Shown in pieces: positions 18,691-27,165 of a DNA stretch of 37,978 nt. The DNA is taken from positions 1-37,978 of the forward strand of contig JAHEDG010000028.1 of the NCBI GenBank assembly GCA_024641335.1, written 5' to 3'. Position 1 is the first letter of the stretch, and each line of letters starts with the position of its first letter. A model generated the notes under the pieces. That model worked only from the letters and a program-made list of their open reading frames with translations. It searched no databases and had not been told where the DNA came from. A program made the translations under genes and the position numbers. The DNA comes from Candidatus Zixiibacteriota bacterium. GTDB lineage: Bacteria > Zixibacteria > MSB-5A5 > UBA10806.

Positions 18691-18773
18691 CACGCGTCGC
18701 CGAGAGTAAACGTCAAAGGCGTTTGCGATATAGGATTTTCAGGATCGCAAACCTGATACCGTGGAGGGCAGTT
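18691..18773 (+). ncRNA. Putative structured 5' leader
   Basis: GTTTGCGAT (18721-18729) and ATCGCAAAC (18744-18752) form a perfect nine-pair stem with a 14-base loop. An alternative pairing, AAACG with CGTTT (18708-18724), would compete with it. The stem ends about ten bases before a ribosome site (GGAGGG) and an ATG. The layout suggests a cis-regulatory leader, but it matches no riboswitch consensus I know. Confidence 0.35.
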
Positions 18774-18827
18774 ATGACCGTCGAAAAAGTAAAGAAACCG
18801 GCCTCGAAATTCTCGACTATTGTTTAA
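18774..18827 (+). CDS. Mini-ORF of 17 codons (leader peptide or gene relic)
   Basis: ATG at 18774 with GGAGGG about eight bases upstream reads MTVEKVKKPASKFSTIV and stops. The strong ribosome site and the hairpin before it suggest translation. It may be a regulatory leader peptide or the start of a gene whose body is lost. An eight-pair stem with a four-base loop (CTTGAATA at 18845-18852 with TATTCAAG at 18857-18864) follows. Confidence 0.35.
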   Translation: MTVEKVKKPASKFSTIV

Positions 18828-18917
18828 TCCTTATCGGAACAATGCTTGAATATCACTATTCAAGTTGGAGTTAAGACTAAGACATAAAAACACGCGAAAC
18901 GCCGAAAGGAATCAGTC

Positions 18918-19115
18918 ATGGCTATTCTCAACGAGACCGATGTAAGGAATTCTTTCCAGGGCGCGGGAATAAAATTCGCCTTTCAATACAGAGCGTTTGG
19001 CTATGAGTTCGATTACAGATATATTTTTCCAAAAACCCCGGACATTCGCGGTCTGATCGGCAGTTCATTCGCCATGCGAATCTCCATGTCGGGCAAGATA
19101 CTGGATGCCTTTTAG
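18918..19115 (+). CDS. Short beta-rich ORF, possible relic of an outer-membrane barrel
   Basis: A 65-residue ORF with AAAGGA seven bases before the ATG. After MAILNETDVRNSFQGAG comes IKFAFQYRAFGYEFDYRYIF, an alternating aromatic/polar pattern typical of outer-membrane beta strands, then IGSSFAMRISMSG, and a terminal phenylalanine. This looks like the last hairpin of a PorV/PorQ-like or other barrel protein without its body. It could be a pseudogene relic or a genuine small protein. A CACGCG motif (18891) repeats one found exactly 200 bases upstream (18691). Confidence 0.4.
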   Translation: MAILNETDVRNSFQGAGIKFAFQYRAFGYEFDYRYIFPKTPDIRGLIGSSFAMRISMSGKILDAF

Positions 19116-19153
19116 CCTGTTTAACCGTTTGAATTCTTTACAGTCTGATAATA

Positions 19154-20371
19154 CTATTGGTCAGAATCCGGGCGCGACATCAGATATAGCTTATTGTCAA
19201 AAACATAAAACGGCGGCAGAACTCCCTCATATCCCTGATTTTCCAGATATAATCCGTAATTATTCTCGCTGATCACTGCCACCGCTTCGAAAACGTCGGA
19301 TTCGTTTAAGTGAAAAATACTATAGTGGTTGTAAAAAACCGAATATCTTCCCGTCGCCGTGGAATCATCGATAATCGCTGTCAGAATACCCTCGGCGGGA
19401 ATAGCGGGGAGCTCCGTCGGGTCGGCCGGATCGGAGAGATCCAGTACCAGATGGTTTTTGGGAAAATTCCGATAATCGCCTTCAGGCATGATAACCTTAT
19501 CGCCATACATAAACCCTGAGCCATAGGTAAAGAAATCTCCCGCGTAGATTTCGATAATATTCGCGGGATCGCCAGAATCGAAGATTACGGGATTAGGGGC
19601 ATTGTAGTTGAGGGATATGAGGTAATCCGAGGAGAATGTCACATAGTCCGAGTAGACTCCCCCTATACTATCCAGCCGCGTTATGAAGCTATCGCTGGAA
19701 TAAGAAAAAACCTCAATAATGCCGTATTGCGTCACGGCTATAATGGTATCCTTTTTAGCGAATGACCTGGAGTAGCCGGGGATATCGAGATTGTACAATT
19801 GTTCCGGGAAGTACGGATTTTGAATCAAATAAACGTAAATCCCGCTTTGAAAGGTAGAGTACCAGAGCGTATCGCCGTAGAGCTTTAACCTGGATACCGA
19901 GCCGGGCAGCGTTGTCGATGACAGCTCGGTAACATGGCTATCGTCGTATCCATAGATCCTGAATTTCCCAAGGTAATCCAAAGTCAGAATCATTTCCGGC
20001 TCGATGCTTATCAGGCTGCCCTCGATCTCCCCAATCTCGTCGAATTTCCATGGAGTCGGTTCAAGGGTATACCGGGTACGCCGCAATTCAGGAATATTTA
20101 TCGAAAAATAGTTGTTTTTGTAGATATCGGCTGAATAACCTGCGGCGGTTGAGGGAAGCATAGCCCAGCCGGCGCTATTGGTTTCCACCAGGTACCAATC
20201 CCAGTCAAACCCTCCGCTGATCCAGGCTCCGGCAATCGGCATACCCTGTGGATCGTTTACCCAGACAACAAAAGCACCGTTCCCCGGCGATGACGGTTTA
20301 TCGTCGCAGGCAAAAATCAAAGACACCAATACCGCGAGGAAGACAGCCAAATTCATTTTTCCCGTTTTCAT
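19154..20371 (-). CDS. Lipoprotein with carboxypeptidase-like and beta-propeller-like domains
   Basis: A 405-residue exported lipoprotein. The signal peptide ends in the lipobox SLIFAC, with C22 as the lipidated residue, followed by DDKPSSPG. Residues 30-95 (VVWVNDPQGMPIAGAWISG) look like a carboxypeptidase-regulatory/Ig-like repeat. From about 110 on, repeated blades such as LKLYGDTLWYSTFQSGIYVY, DTIIAVTQYGIIEVFSY and HLVLDLSDPADPTELP suggest an LVIVD-type propeller. It is probably anchored to the outer membrane. GGAGG lies before the ATG. No enzyme motif is visible. It stands alone between the relic region and the surface-polymer operon. Confidence 0.82.
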   Translation of the reverse strand: MKTGKMNLAVFLAVLVSLIFACDDKPSSPGNGAFVVWVNDPQGMPIAGAWISGGFDWDWYLVETNSAGWAMLPSTAAGYSADIYKNNYFSINIPELRRTRYTLEPTPWKFDEIGEIEGSLISIEPEMILTLDYLGKFRIYGYDDSHVTELSSTTLPGSVSRLKLYGDTLWYSTFQSGIYVYLIQNPYFPEQLYNLDIPGYSRSFAKKDTIIAVTQYGIIEVFSYSSDSFITRLDSIGGVYSDYVTFSSDYLISLNYNAPNPVIFDSGDPANIIEIYAGDFFTYGSGFMYGDKVIMPEGDYRNFPKNHLVLDLSDPADPTELPAIPAEGILTAIIDDSTATGRYSVFYNHYSIFHLNESDVFEAVAVISENNYGLYLENQGYEGVLPPFYVFDNKLYLMSRPDSDQ

Positions 20372-20468
20372 GATAATATCCTCCCTGGAAACAGATATGG
20401 GTTTCCCTGATATATTAACCTATAACATTATACAGACTGGAAACGGAATTATTCCCGGAAATTGGATT

Positions 20469-21722
20469 TCAATCGGATGATCTCGCTATTTCCTCGAATA
20501 CCCGCCGAGAGCTTTGGCCGTCCATATATAAATTGAATCGCGATCTGATCCTTGCCCTGGCCTCTTTGAATTCATCGGGGCCGTTGATAATCTTATCGAT
20601 GCTGCCGGTTAGCTGGTCCCAATCGCGGGCTTTCGGTCCGGGAGCTATCTCGTCGTAGCTGTAGTAAAGCTCCCTGTCGCCGGTTGTGTACTCTTCCAGA
20701 TCGAACGGGGTAAATATCATCGGCTTGCCGGTTAAAAGAAAATCGAAGATGACGCTGGAGTAATCGGTAACCAGAAAATCGACTAAGGTCAGGAGAGGGT
20801 AGATGTCTCCGCAAATATCGGAATCATTCAGAAATATAATATTGGAAAGTTCTTCGGGCTTCTTTTGGTGATGATATAGCTCGTAATGGTGATATTTTAT
20901 CAGCAGGATCGCGTCGATTCCGGCCAGATCATCGTTGGCTTTGTTCAGATCTCCGGGCAAAAGCGATTCGGAGCTGGCTATCCCTTCGCCGCGGTAAGTC
21001 GGCATATATATGCCGATTTTATGATTTTTCTTAAGCTCGAGAATTGTTTCCTTAAACGGAAATCCCTCGATCCGCTGAACGAAGAAAAGGTCGTTTCTGG
21101 GATATCCGGTTATTTTTATATTGGCCTTTGATGATCCGAAGGCTCCGGCATAGATATCTTGAACCTGTTCCGACGGCGCCATTATCAAAGCGTCGGAGAA
21201 ATCCCGGCCGAGAAACGGAAACAGCTTTCTTGATACTCTCATCGATAACGAGTTTCCGGTCTGATCCGCTTTATTGTCCCGGCCGATTTTTTTGATCGGG
21301 GTTCCGTGCCACAACTGAACGATTTTCGTCCGGGAGGAGGCGAATATATTAATATCGGTCATCCAGGTGGAAATCACCCCTGTTTTCGCTCTCAAGGAGA
21401 GCCAGGTTCCCATGAGGCCGTAAGTCCTGACCGCCCGGTACCCTTTATGCCTGATAAAATCGACCGTTTTGGTATTGGCGGAAAGCCAGACCGCTTTTAT
21501 TTCAGGGTGGTTTTCGTTGATATATTCGAAAAGATATTTGGAGTTATCGGAGTACTTCTCCCCCATCCATGAACCGAATACCCAGAGGGCGTTATTTTTC
21601 GGGATGAATATCGATATGAGATAAATGATATCGCCGATGACCCAGACCAGAAAGGTCAGGGCCTTTTCCCATGACGATAATTTTTTCCCGATCTGTATTC
21701 CGCGCATCGATAATATATCCAC
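20469..21722 (-). CDS. CDP-glycerol glycerophosphotransferase-like protein (TagB/TagF family)
   Basis: A 417-residue transferase. An N-terminal hydrophobic segment (21-40) is followed by the family core: QLWHGTPIKKIG (136-147, with H139 as likely catalytic histidine), ALIMAPSE, ITGYPRNDLFF, YMPTYRG and VTDYSSVIFDFLLTGKPMIF. The family moves polyol-phosphate units from CDP-linked donors to a lipid-linked acceptor in teichoic acids and some capsules. The first codon is GTG, 22 bases after the cytidylyltransferase gene. An ATG at 21707 is an alternative. It is last in a four-gene minus-strand operon, and the upstream gene could make its CDP-linked donor. Confidence 0.9.
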   Translation of the reverse strand: MDILSMRGIQIGKKLSSWEKALTFLVWVIGDIIYLISIFIPKNNALWVFGSWMGEKYSDNSKYLFEYINENHPEIKAVWLSANTKTVDFIRHKGYRAVRTYGLMGTWLSLRAKTGVISTWMTDINIFASSRTKIVQLWHGTPIKKIGRDNKADQTGNSLSMRVSRKLFPFLGRDFSDALIMAPSEQVQDIYAGAFGSSKANIKITGYPRNDLFFVQRIEGFPFKETILELKKNHKIGIYMPTYRGEGIASSESLLPGDLNKANDDLAGIDAILLIKYHHYELYHHQKKPEELSNIIFLNDSDICGDIYPLLTLVDFLVTDYSSVIFDFLLTGKPMIFTPFDLEEYTTGDRELYYSYDEIAPGPKARDWDQLTGSIDKIINGPDEFKEARARIRSRFNLYMDGQSSRRVFEEIARSSD

Positions 21723-21744
21723 TTCGGAGCGGCGCGTCCGAAGA

Positions 21745-22488
21745 TTAAAAATCCTTGAGGATTATATTTTTCATTATATCGACATCGGGATGGAAATCGA
21801 CCTCTTTCCAGTCGGCGGTATCGATTTCGGTCTGGCTTATAAACACGCCGTCGTCGATCAGAGAATTGAATATTTCCAGCCAGAATTTACCGAGATACTC
21901 TTTGTTTTTTATCAATTCGACGATCTTATTGACGAACAGCTTTCTGCTTTTCTCTCCCTTGACCAAAGCCAGCCCGACCGATTCGGCGTCGGTATTCTCC
22001 GGCCGTATAAGCTTGCCGATCTTCGTCACCCGGCCGTTATCTCCGAGGGTGACTTTCATATCGTCATCGTCGTACTTATCTTTGTAGTCGATAGTAATCT
22101 GAATCATCTCGGCATTGTCGGAAATGATCTTGCCGAAAACGCTGTTTTTGTAAATATTATCTCCATTGGTCAGCATGAAATCGGACTGGAGCATATGGTG
22201 ATGAGCCGTCCAGGCGGAGACCAGATTATTGCTGACATCATAAAACGGGTTGTATGTGACCTTTATCGGTATTCGCGCATGATAATCTCTGATCTTGGCC
22301 TCGATCTGTTCGGATTTATAGCCGGTGATAATAATGATCTCATCGAATAAATCGTTCTTGATGGCGCTTTCGATCTGCCGTTCGAGTATCGTAGTGCCGT
22401 CAGTGAATGTCAGCAGGGATTTCGGGGTATTTTTAGTCAGCGGCCAGAGCCTTTCCCCTTTGCCGGCCGCCAGTATGAACAGTTTCAT
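21745..22488 (-). CDS. LicC-like sugar/choline-phosphate nucleotidyltransferase
   Basis: A 247-residue nucleotidyltransferase. The N-terminal signature LAAGKGERLWPLTKNTPKSL (6-25) binds the nucleotide, and NPFYDVSNNLVSAW and MLTNGDNIY are typical of the phosphocholine cytidylyltransferase (LicC) branch. Such enzymes activate phosphocholine or a related alcohol phosphate with CTP. GGAGGT is before the ATG. It sits between asnB and the glycerophosphotransferase-like gene, so its product could be the donor for the latter (inference). The substrate cannot be read from sequence. Confidence 0.88.
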   Translation of the reverse strand: MKLFILAAGKGERLWPLTKNTPKSLLTFTDGTTILERQIESAIKNDLFDEIIIITGYKSEQIEAKIRDYHARIPIKVTYNPFYDVSNNLVSAWTAHHHMLQSDFMLTNGDNIYKNSVFGKIISDNAEMIQITIDYKDKYDDDDMKVTLGDNGRVTKIGKLIRPENTDAESVGLALVKGEKSRKLFVNKIVELIKNKEYLGKFWLEIFNSLIDDGVFISQTEIDTADWKEVDFHPDVDIMKNIILKDF

Positions 22489-22510
22489 ATTAACCTCCCG
22501 CCTCGCGGCG

Positions 22511-24427
22511 CTAATCGAAGTACTCCCGGAACCATAGCTCCAAATTCAAAAGCATCCAGACCTTAAGCCCCGAACCGTGCTCCCTGAAGAGATCGGGACG
22601 GCCGAGGAACTTTTCCAGGCCGTTTATATTATAAAAATTCCGCTTTTTAGCTCTTTCGTCAAGCATTATCTCTTTCGCGAAACTATTGAACTTCGCCCCG
22701 AACCAGAGATGAACAGGAACCGGAAAACCGACTTTTTTTCTATCGACGATTCCGGCGGGAAGAGAATCTTCGTATGATCTTTTCAAAATATATTTCGGTA
22801 TATCGTATTTCTCGCTGATCTTGTCGCTGATAGTTTCAGCCGCCTGTTTCTTGGCCTCCGCCGATCTCCATTTCAGTTTGTATTCCGACGGTATGGACAT
22901 GGCGAACTCCACCAGCCGATGATCGGTAAAGGGCACGCGAGCCTCCACCGACGCCGCCATCGAAGTCATATCGACTCTTTGGAGAAGCCCGACTATATGT
23001 ATTTTTTCGAATACCCACATGTACTGATCGTAGATATCCAGATCAGCGGTTTGCTGAAACAATCTGGCGAATATAGCTTTCTGATCGGAGTCATTATTAA
23101 GCGCCGCGATTATTTCGGTGTTGAGAAAAGCGGTTTTATCGTCCCAGTTTATATAGTTATAAAGATACATGAAATGATCTGAAGGCGAGGGGAATTCCCG
23201 GCCGCCGTATTTTTTAAAAAGCTCATTTCTCAAAGCGCTGTTCATATCGGCCGAAGCTGTATTTTTCATTCGGATATAATCGTACGGGCTGCGGAAGATT
23301 CGTCCGTAACCGCCGAATATCTCGTCGGCTCCCTCGCCGGAAAGAACGACCGTGATATGCTTTTTCAGTTCGCGCGACATAACGTGCAGGGCCGGCTCGT
23401 TGGCCACTCCGAGAGGAGCGTCTTTATAGCGTATTAATTTCAGCATATTATCGATATAATCTTCGGCTCCGAGCAGAATCTGTCTATGATCGGTATGGCA
23501 ATGATCGGCGACCCGGCGGGCATGCTCGAACTCGTTGTACCCTTTCTCTTCGAAGCCTATAGTAAAAGTTTTCACCGAAGTTTCGCCTTTTCGTGACATA
23601 ATCGAGGTAATAACGCTCGAATCGAGGCCGCCGCTCAAATACGCCCCCAACGGCACATCGGAAATCATCCGGTAACGGACCGCGCTTTCCAGAAGCTCCC
23701 GTATATTCTCAATATAGAACTCCTCGCCGAAGTCCTCTTTAATCTCATAAATCGGAAGATCCCAGTATTGATGGAGCTTAACGCGGGCAGAATCGATTTT
23801 AAGATAATGACCCGGCGGAAGGGACAGGATATTTTTAAACATGGTATTTTCGCCGATCGGATACCTATAGCTTAAATAGCTCGAGATGGCGGTGGTATCG
23901 GGCTCGGGGATAAATCCGGGGTAGAGCAGTATGGCCTTTATTTCCGAAGCGAATATGAGTTTGCCGTTGAACAGCGTGTAATAAAGAGGTTTGATTCCTA
24001 TTCTGTCCCGAACCAGAAAAACCTGTTCGCTGGTTTTATCATATATGGCGAACGCGAACATGCCTATGAAATTTTCGAGACAATCGATGCCGTTCTCCAG
24101 GAAAGAATTGAGTATAACTTCAGTATCCGATTCAGATCTGAATTTATATTCGCTGGCGGCCAATTCCTTTCGAATTTCCCTGAAGTTATAAACCTCGCCA
24201 TTGTGAATAATTCCGGCCCGATCTTCGGTATCGAACATCGGCTGCCGTCCGCGGACGCTTAGATCGAGAATCTTCAGCCTGCGATGTCCCAGGGCTATCC
24301 GGCGGTCTGTGTAAACCCCGGAATCGTCGGGGCCCCGATGTTCTAAAGAATCGGTCATCTTCCGGATAACGGGAATGCGGATCGGTTCGCCCGGCTCGAG
24401 ATTTATTATACCGGTTATTCCGCACAT
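22511..24427 (-). CDS. asnB: AsnB-type glutamine-dependent amidotransferase
   Basis: A 638-residue class-II glutamine amidotransferase/asparagine synthetase. Catalytic C2 follows the initiator Met (MCGITGIIN), with RGPDDSG near 31-37 and HNGEVYN near 75-81 in the glutaminase half. The synthetase half has the ATP pyrophosphatase loop SGGLDSS (265-271) and LSGEGADEIFGGYGR. Its length and C-terminal part fit AsnB. In a polysaccharide operon such enzymes often amidate a uronic acid rather than aspartate. This is the more likely role here but unproven. It overlaps the flippase gene by 13 bases, and GGAGAG lies nine bases before the ATG. Confidence 0.93.
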   Translation of the reverse strand: MCGITGIINLEPGEPIRIPVIRKMTDSLEHRGPDDSGVYTDRRIALGHRRLKILDLSVRGRQPMFDTEDRAGIIHNGEVYNFREIRKELAASEYKFRSESDTEVILNSFLENGIDCLENFIGMFAFAIYDKTSEQVFLVRDRIGIKPLYYTLFNGKLIFASEIKAILLYPGFIPEPDTTAISSYLSYRYPIGENTMFKNILSLPPGHYLKIDSARVKLHQYWDLPIYEIKEDFGEEFYIENIRELLESAVRYRMISDVPLGAYLSGGLDSSVITSIMSRKGETSVKTFTIGFEEKGYNEFEHARRVADHCHTDHRQILLGAEDYIDNMLKLIRYKDAPLGVANEPALHVMSRELKKHITVVLSGEGADEIFGGYGRIFRSPYDYIRMKNTASADMNSALRNELFKKYGGREFPSPSDHFMYLYNYINWDDKTAFLNTEIIAALNNDSDQKAIFARLFQQTADLDIYDQYMWVFEKIHIVGLLQRVDMTSMAASVEARVPFTDHRLVEFAMSIPSEYKLKWRSAEAKKQAAETISDKISEKYDIPKYILKRSYEDSLPAGIVDRKKVGFPVPVHLWFGAKFNSFAKEIMLDERAKKRNFYNINGLEKFLGRPDLFREHGSGLKVWMLLNLELWFREYFD

Positions 24428-25701
24428 AACGGGATCTCTCCGGATAACGGTATGAATTTTCTGACCGCGTAGAGTCTTATAATTATCACCACCATCTGGG
24501 TCAGAACCGAAATCGCTGTTACCAGGTAAACGTTCATGATCGGTATGACGGCCAGAAGCAGGACCAGATGAGCGACCGAGGCTATTATTACGCTGTAGTT
24601 GACATATTTGGCTTGACCCATGGCGCCCAGCAAAGGATAGCCGAGCAGGATGGCCGGGACTATTATGGCGCTCAATATGGAGAATATCCGCAGAAGCCCG
24701 ACGGTGACCTGGAAACCATCTCCGTATAATACCTTTACAATAACTCCGCTGAAAATAAACACCAGGCCGCTTATCGCCAGGTTGGCTAACGATGAATAGG
24801 TGAAAATTCTTTTATAAAATCTAAGATTACGAGCCTTGCACATATATGGGTATAGGGCGGTGGTCAGGGGAGTGTAAAGAGTCCATAGGGCGGTAAAAAG
24901 TTTCTCGGCGGCCGAATAGAACCCAGCTATGCTGTTGCCCAGGAAAAGCCCTATGACAAATGTATTGCTGTTGGTGTACACCGAAACCGATACCCGCGAG
25001 AGAAAATACTGAGAGCTTCTGCTGAAATGACCGTAGACCCCGGAAACAGTCGGCCTGACCGCGGGCAGTTTGAAATCGGCGAATATGGTATAAAGCGAGA
25101 TTACGCCAGCGATAATATAGCCCAGCGAATTGAATATCGGAACATAGATATAATCGCTTTCGCCCCTGACGAAGACGAAGATCAGTATAGTGAATATCAT
25201 TTTGGCCGCGATATTCAGGACGGTAATATATTTCATCCGCTCCATCCCCTGGAAAAACCAGACCGGAAAAAGCACGTTGCCGATCACCATCCCGAATGTG
25301 TAGAAATACAAGAGCCGGTCGGCGGAGAATTTACCTATGGAGAAAACCATAACCGTCAGGATCGCTGCGCTTATCAGAAGGAGGATAATTCTGGCTATCA
25401 TAACCGAAAAAAAGATTTCGGAGATCTTCTTTTTGTCATCCCGGAACACGGAGATTTCCCGGGTCGCGGAGAGATTGAAACCGTATTCTGTTATCAGACC
25501 GAAATAAATGACAAATGACGACGCGAACATGACCAGGCCGAATTTCTCGACACCCAAAACTCTGGCCAGGTATGGAAGAGTAACCAGAGGCAGTATATAA
25601 TTGACAATCTGCAAAAGGGAAAGCGAGACGAAATTCTCCGCCAATCGTCCGAGGTCCTGATCTTTCAGGCCGGTTCTTATTTTATCCAGAAGTTTTTTCA
25701 A
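24415..25701 (-). CDS. Polysaccharide flippase (Wzx/RfbX family)
   Basis: A 428-residue membrane protein with about twelve hydrophobic helices, starting with LLQIVNYILPLVTLPYLARV, the usual first helix of Wzx-type flippases, and containing GVEKFGLVMFASSF and FLGNSIAGFYSAAEKL. It moves lipid-linked repeat units across the inner membrane. It is first in the operon with asnB, the cytidylyltransferase and the glycerophosphotransferase-like gene. The start codon is a TTG at 25701 without a clear Shine-Dalgarno. The next in-frame Met is far inside the protein, so the TTG is kept, but the start is uncertain. Confidence 0.93.
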   Translation of the reverse strand: MKKLLDKIRTGLKDQDLGRLAENFVSLSLLQIVNYILPLVTLPYLARVLGVEKFGLVMFASSFVIYFGLITEYGFNLSATREISVFRDDKKKISEIFFSVMIARIILLLISAAILTVMVFSIGKFSADRLLYFYTFGMVIGNVLFPVWFFQGMERMKYITVLNIAAKMIFTILIFVFVRGESDYIYVPIFNSLGYIIAGVISLYTIFADFKLPAVRPTVSGVYGHFSRSSQYFLSRVSVSVYTNSNTFVIGLFLGNSIAGFYSAAEKLFTALWTLYTPLTTALYPYMCKARNLRFYKRIFTYSSLANLAISGLVFIFSGVIVKVLYGDGFQVTVGLLRIFSILSAIIVPAILLGYPLLGAMGQAKYVNYSVIIASVAHLVLLLAVIPIMNVYLVTAISVLTQMVVIIIRLYAVRKFIPLSGEIPLCAE

Positions 25702-25852
25702 GTATTACAGCGCCTTCCCCGACAGAATTTATTTGAGCAAAATGACTTAGAACGGCTTATATGTCAAGGAGTTAATCGGGGAGATCGAAGTTCGGCTTAT
25801 TGCCATCGGATACGGTATTGGGAATATTATGAGAATGATATTCATAAATATA

Positions 25853-25881
25853 TTGACAGTGGAGATATCAGTCTCTTTAAT
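25853..25881 (+). promoter_or_regulatory. Strong promoter of the cytochrome c gene
   Basis: TTGACA (25853-25858), 17 bases, TTTAAT (25876-25881). The -35 box is also the left arm of an inverted repeat, TTGACA ... TGTCAA (25885-25890), which spans the promoter and could be an operator. Confidence 0.75.
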
Positions 25882-25915
25882 TAGTGTCAAACTTTTAGAC
25901 TAAAGAGGTGAGTAA

Positions 25916-26491
25916 ATGAGAATTCTTTCAATTGTTTTTGGGGTTATCGGGGCCGCGCTGACCGTACTGGCCTTAACGGTAATTTCAGGCTGCGAAAGCC
26001 CCGGGAAAGCGGTTGTTAATCCGATCGAGCGGGGCGAATATCTGGTTACTATGAGCGGCTGTCATGATTGCCATTCACCGAAAATTATGACCGAAATGGG
26101 GCCGGAGCCCGATCCCGCCCGTTTGCTTTCGGGTCATCCGGCCAACGAGAAACTGGCGGAGATTCCCGTCGATTTGATCGGGCCGGATAAATGGGGCGCC
26201 ATAACCAACAACAATCTAACCGCCTGGGCAGGTCCCTGGGGTGTTAGTTTTGCCGCCAACCTGACACCGGACGAGGTAACTGGTACCGGCGCCTGGACCG
26301 AAGAATCGTTTATTCAGATTATGCGCACGGGAAAACATCTCGGAACCGGACGACCGATTCTTCCTCCTATGCCCTGGTTTAATTTGGCTAAAGTCAGCGA
26401 TCAGGATCTTAAGGCAATTTTCGCCTACCTGCAGTCGTTAAAGCCGATTGAAAATATGGTACCGGCACCTATTCCCCCGTCGGGCAATTAA
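25916..26491 (+). CDS. Monohaem cytochrome c lipoprotein
   Basis: A 191-residue exported protein. The signal ends in VISGC, so C26 is probably lipidated. Haem motif CHDCH is at 49-53, and PPMPW (150-154) supplies the likely axial Met152. Residues 40-53 (GEYLVTMSGCHDCH) and the C-terminal helix DQDLKAIFAYLQSLKPI follow class-I cytochrome c. The insert between them is larger than in small cytochromes, resembling c-type subunits of alcohol or aldehyde dehydrogenases. AGAGGTGAG precedes the ATG. It would carry electrons at the cell envelope. No partner oxidoreductase is adjacent. Confidence 0.92.
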   Translation: MRILSIVFGVIGAALTVLALTVISGCESPGKAVVNPIERGEYLVTMSGCHDCHSPKIMTEMGPEPDPARLLSGHPANEKLAEIPVDLIGPDKWGAITNNNLTAWAGPWGVSFAANLTPDEVTGTGAWTEESFIQIMRTGKHLGTGRPILPPMPWFNLAKVSDQDLKAIFAYLQSLKPIENMVPAPIPPSGN

Positions 26492-26518
26492 GATTTTTCA
26501 AGAACCATTCTACCGTCA

Positions 26519-26545
26519 GGCCTGCTCACCAATCATGGGCAGGCC
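26519..26545. terminator. Hairpin between convergent genes, possible terminator
   Basis: GGCCTGC (26519-26525) pairs perfectly with GCAGGCC (26539-26545) across a 13-base loop. It lies between two converging genes, but neither side has a clear T-run, so terminator function is uncertain. Confidence 0.35.
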
Positions 26546-26567
26546 CGGCAATTTGGCCACAAATTAT

Positions 26568-27032
26568 TCATAATCGGGAGACAATCAACGCGGCAATATA
26601 TTCGGAGTTTTCTATTTTCTTATCCTTTACAGGGTAAGGATCGATTCTGATCAGCTCGACCTGGTAACTATCGAATCCTGTCCTGGCTTGATCCGGATAC
26701 CCTTTTCGGTTTATCAGGCTGGCCGGGAATACAGGCCGGCCGATCCGCGATATCTCTATCGATATCACCGCCTGACCTTCCCAGACACAAACAGCCCCCT
26801 CAGGGCAACGGGAATCTTCGGTAACGGCCGCGAACAAAATTTCCATTCTCTCTGATTCAAAGCGAGCCTTCTCTCCGATCCTGAGCTGAAATTCCCGGTC
26901 CGTAACGGCCGTAATCATCGACGATTTGGACTTATCCGGTTTTCGATGTATCGAATCGACACAGCCTGAAAAAAGCCAAACCAATGAAATTATCAAAGGC
27001 AGCGAGAATCTTGAGAATATTTCTTTATTCAT
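26568..27032 (-). CDS. Small hypothetical lipoprotein
   Basis: A 154-residue lipoprotein from the ATG at 27032. The signal MNKEIFSRFSLPLIISLVWL ends at the lipobox FSGC, with C24 lipidated. The body has FQLRIGEKARF and the motif EDSRCPEGAVCVWEGQAVI, a pattern I recognise from widespread FCB-group lipoproteins of unknown role (DSRCP-x4-C-W-G-A). The two cysteines may form a disulfide. An earlier ATG at 27041 lies too close to the -10 box of a minus-strand promoter (27043-27071), which supports the start at 27032. Convergent with the cytochrome gene. Confidence 0.78.
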   Translation of the reverse strand: MNKEIFSRFSLPLIISLVWLFSGCVDSIHRKPDKSKSSMITAVTDREFQLRIGEKARFESERMEILFAAVTEDSRCPEGAVCVWEGQAVISIEISRIGRPVFPASLINRKGYPDQARTGFDSYQVELIRIDPYPVKDKKIENSEYIAALIVSRL

Positions 27033-27042
27033 AACTGCCATA

Positions 27043-27071
27043 ACTATCGGCGATAAAACCCAGTATGTCAA
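27043..27071 (-). promoter_or_regulatory. Promoter of the small lipoprotein gene, near-leaderless
   Basis: On the minus strand TTGACA (27071-27066), 17 bases, GATAGT (27048-27043). The -35 is perfect, the -10 matches four of six. The ATG at 27032 lies ten bases beyond the -10 box, and there is no Shine-Dalgarno. Confidence 0.55.
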
Positions 27072-27165
27072 TTCAAAATATCGGTTTGTCTTAATCGATC
27101 GGTCTTAGAGCGATGCCATATTTCGATAGCTATATCCGATCGATTTGATTAGAATTACCGGGCGA

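Noticed and set aside
18650-18773. Known riboswitch (c-di-GMP, SAM, cobalamin and others) in the leader
   Set aside because: Conserved cores of these classes are not present, so only a generic structured leader is claimed.
25027-25518. A 163-codon frame opposite the flippase gene
   Set aside because: Low-complexity, charged shadow of a membrane-protein gene.
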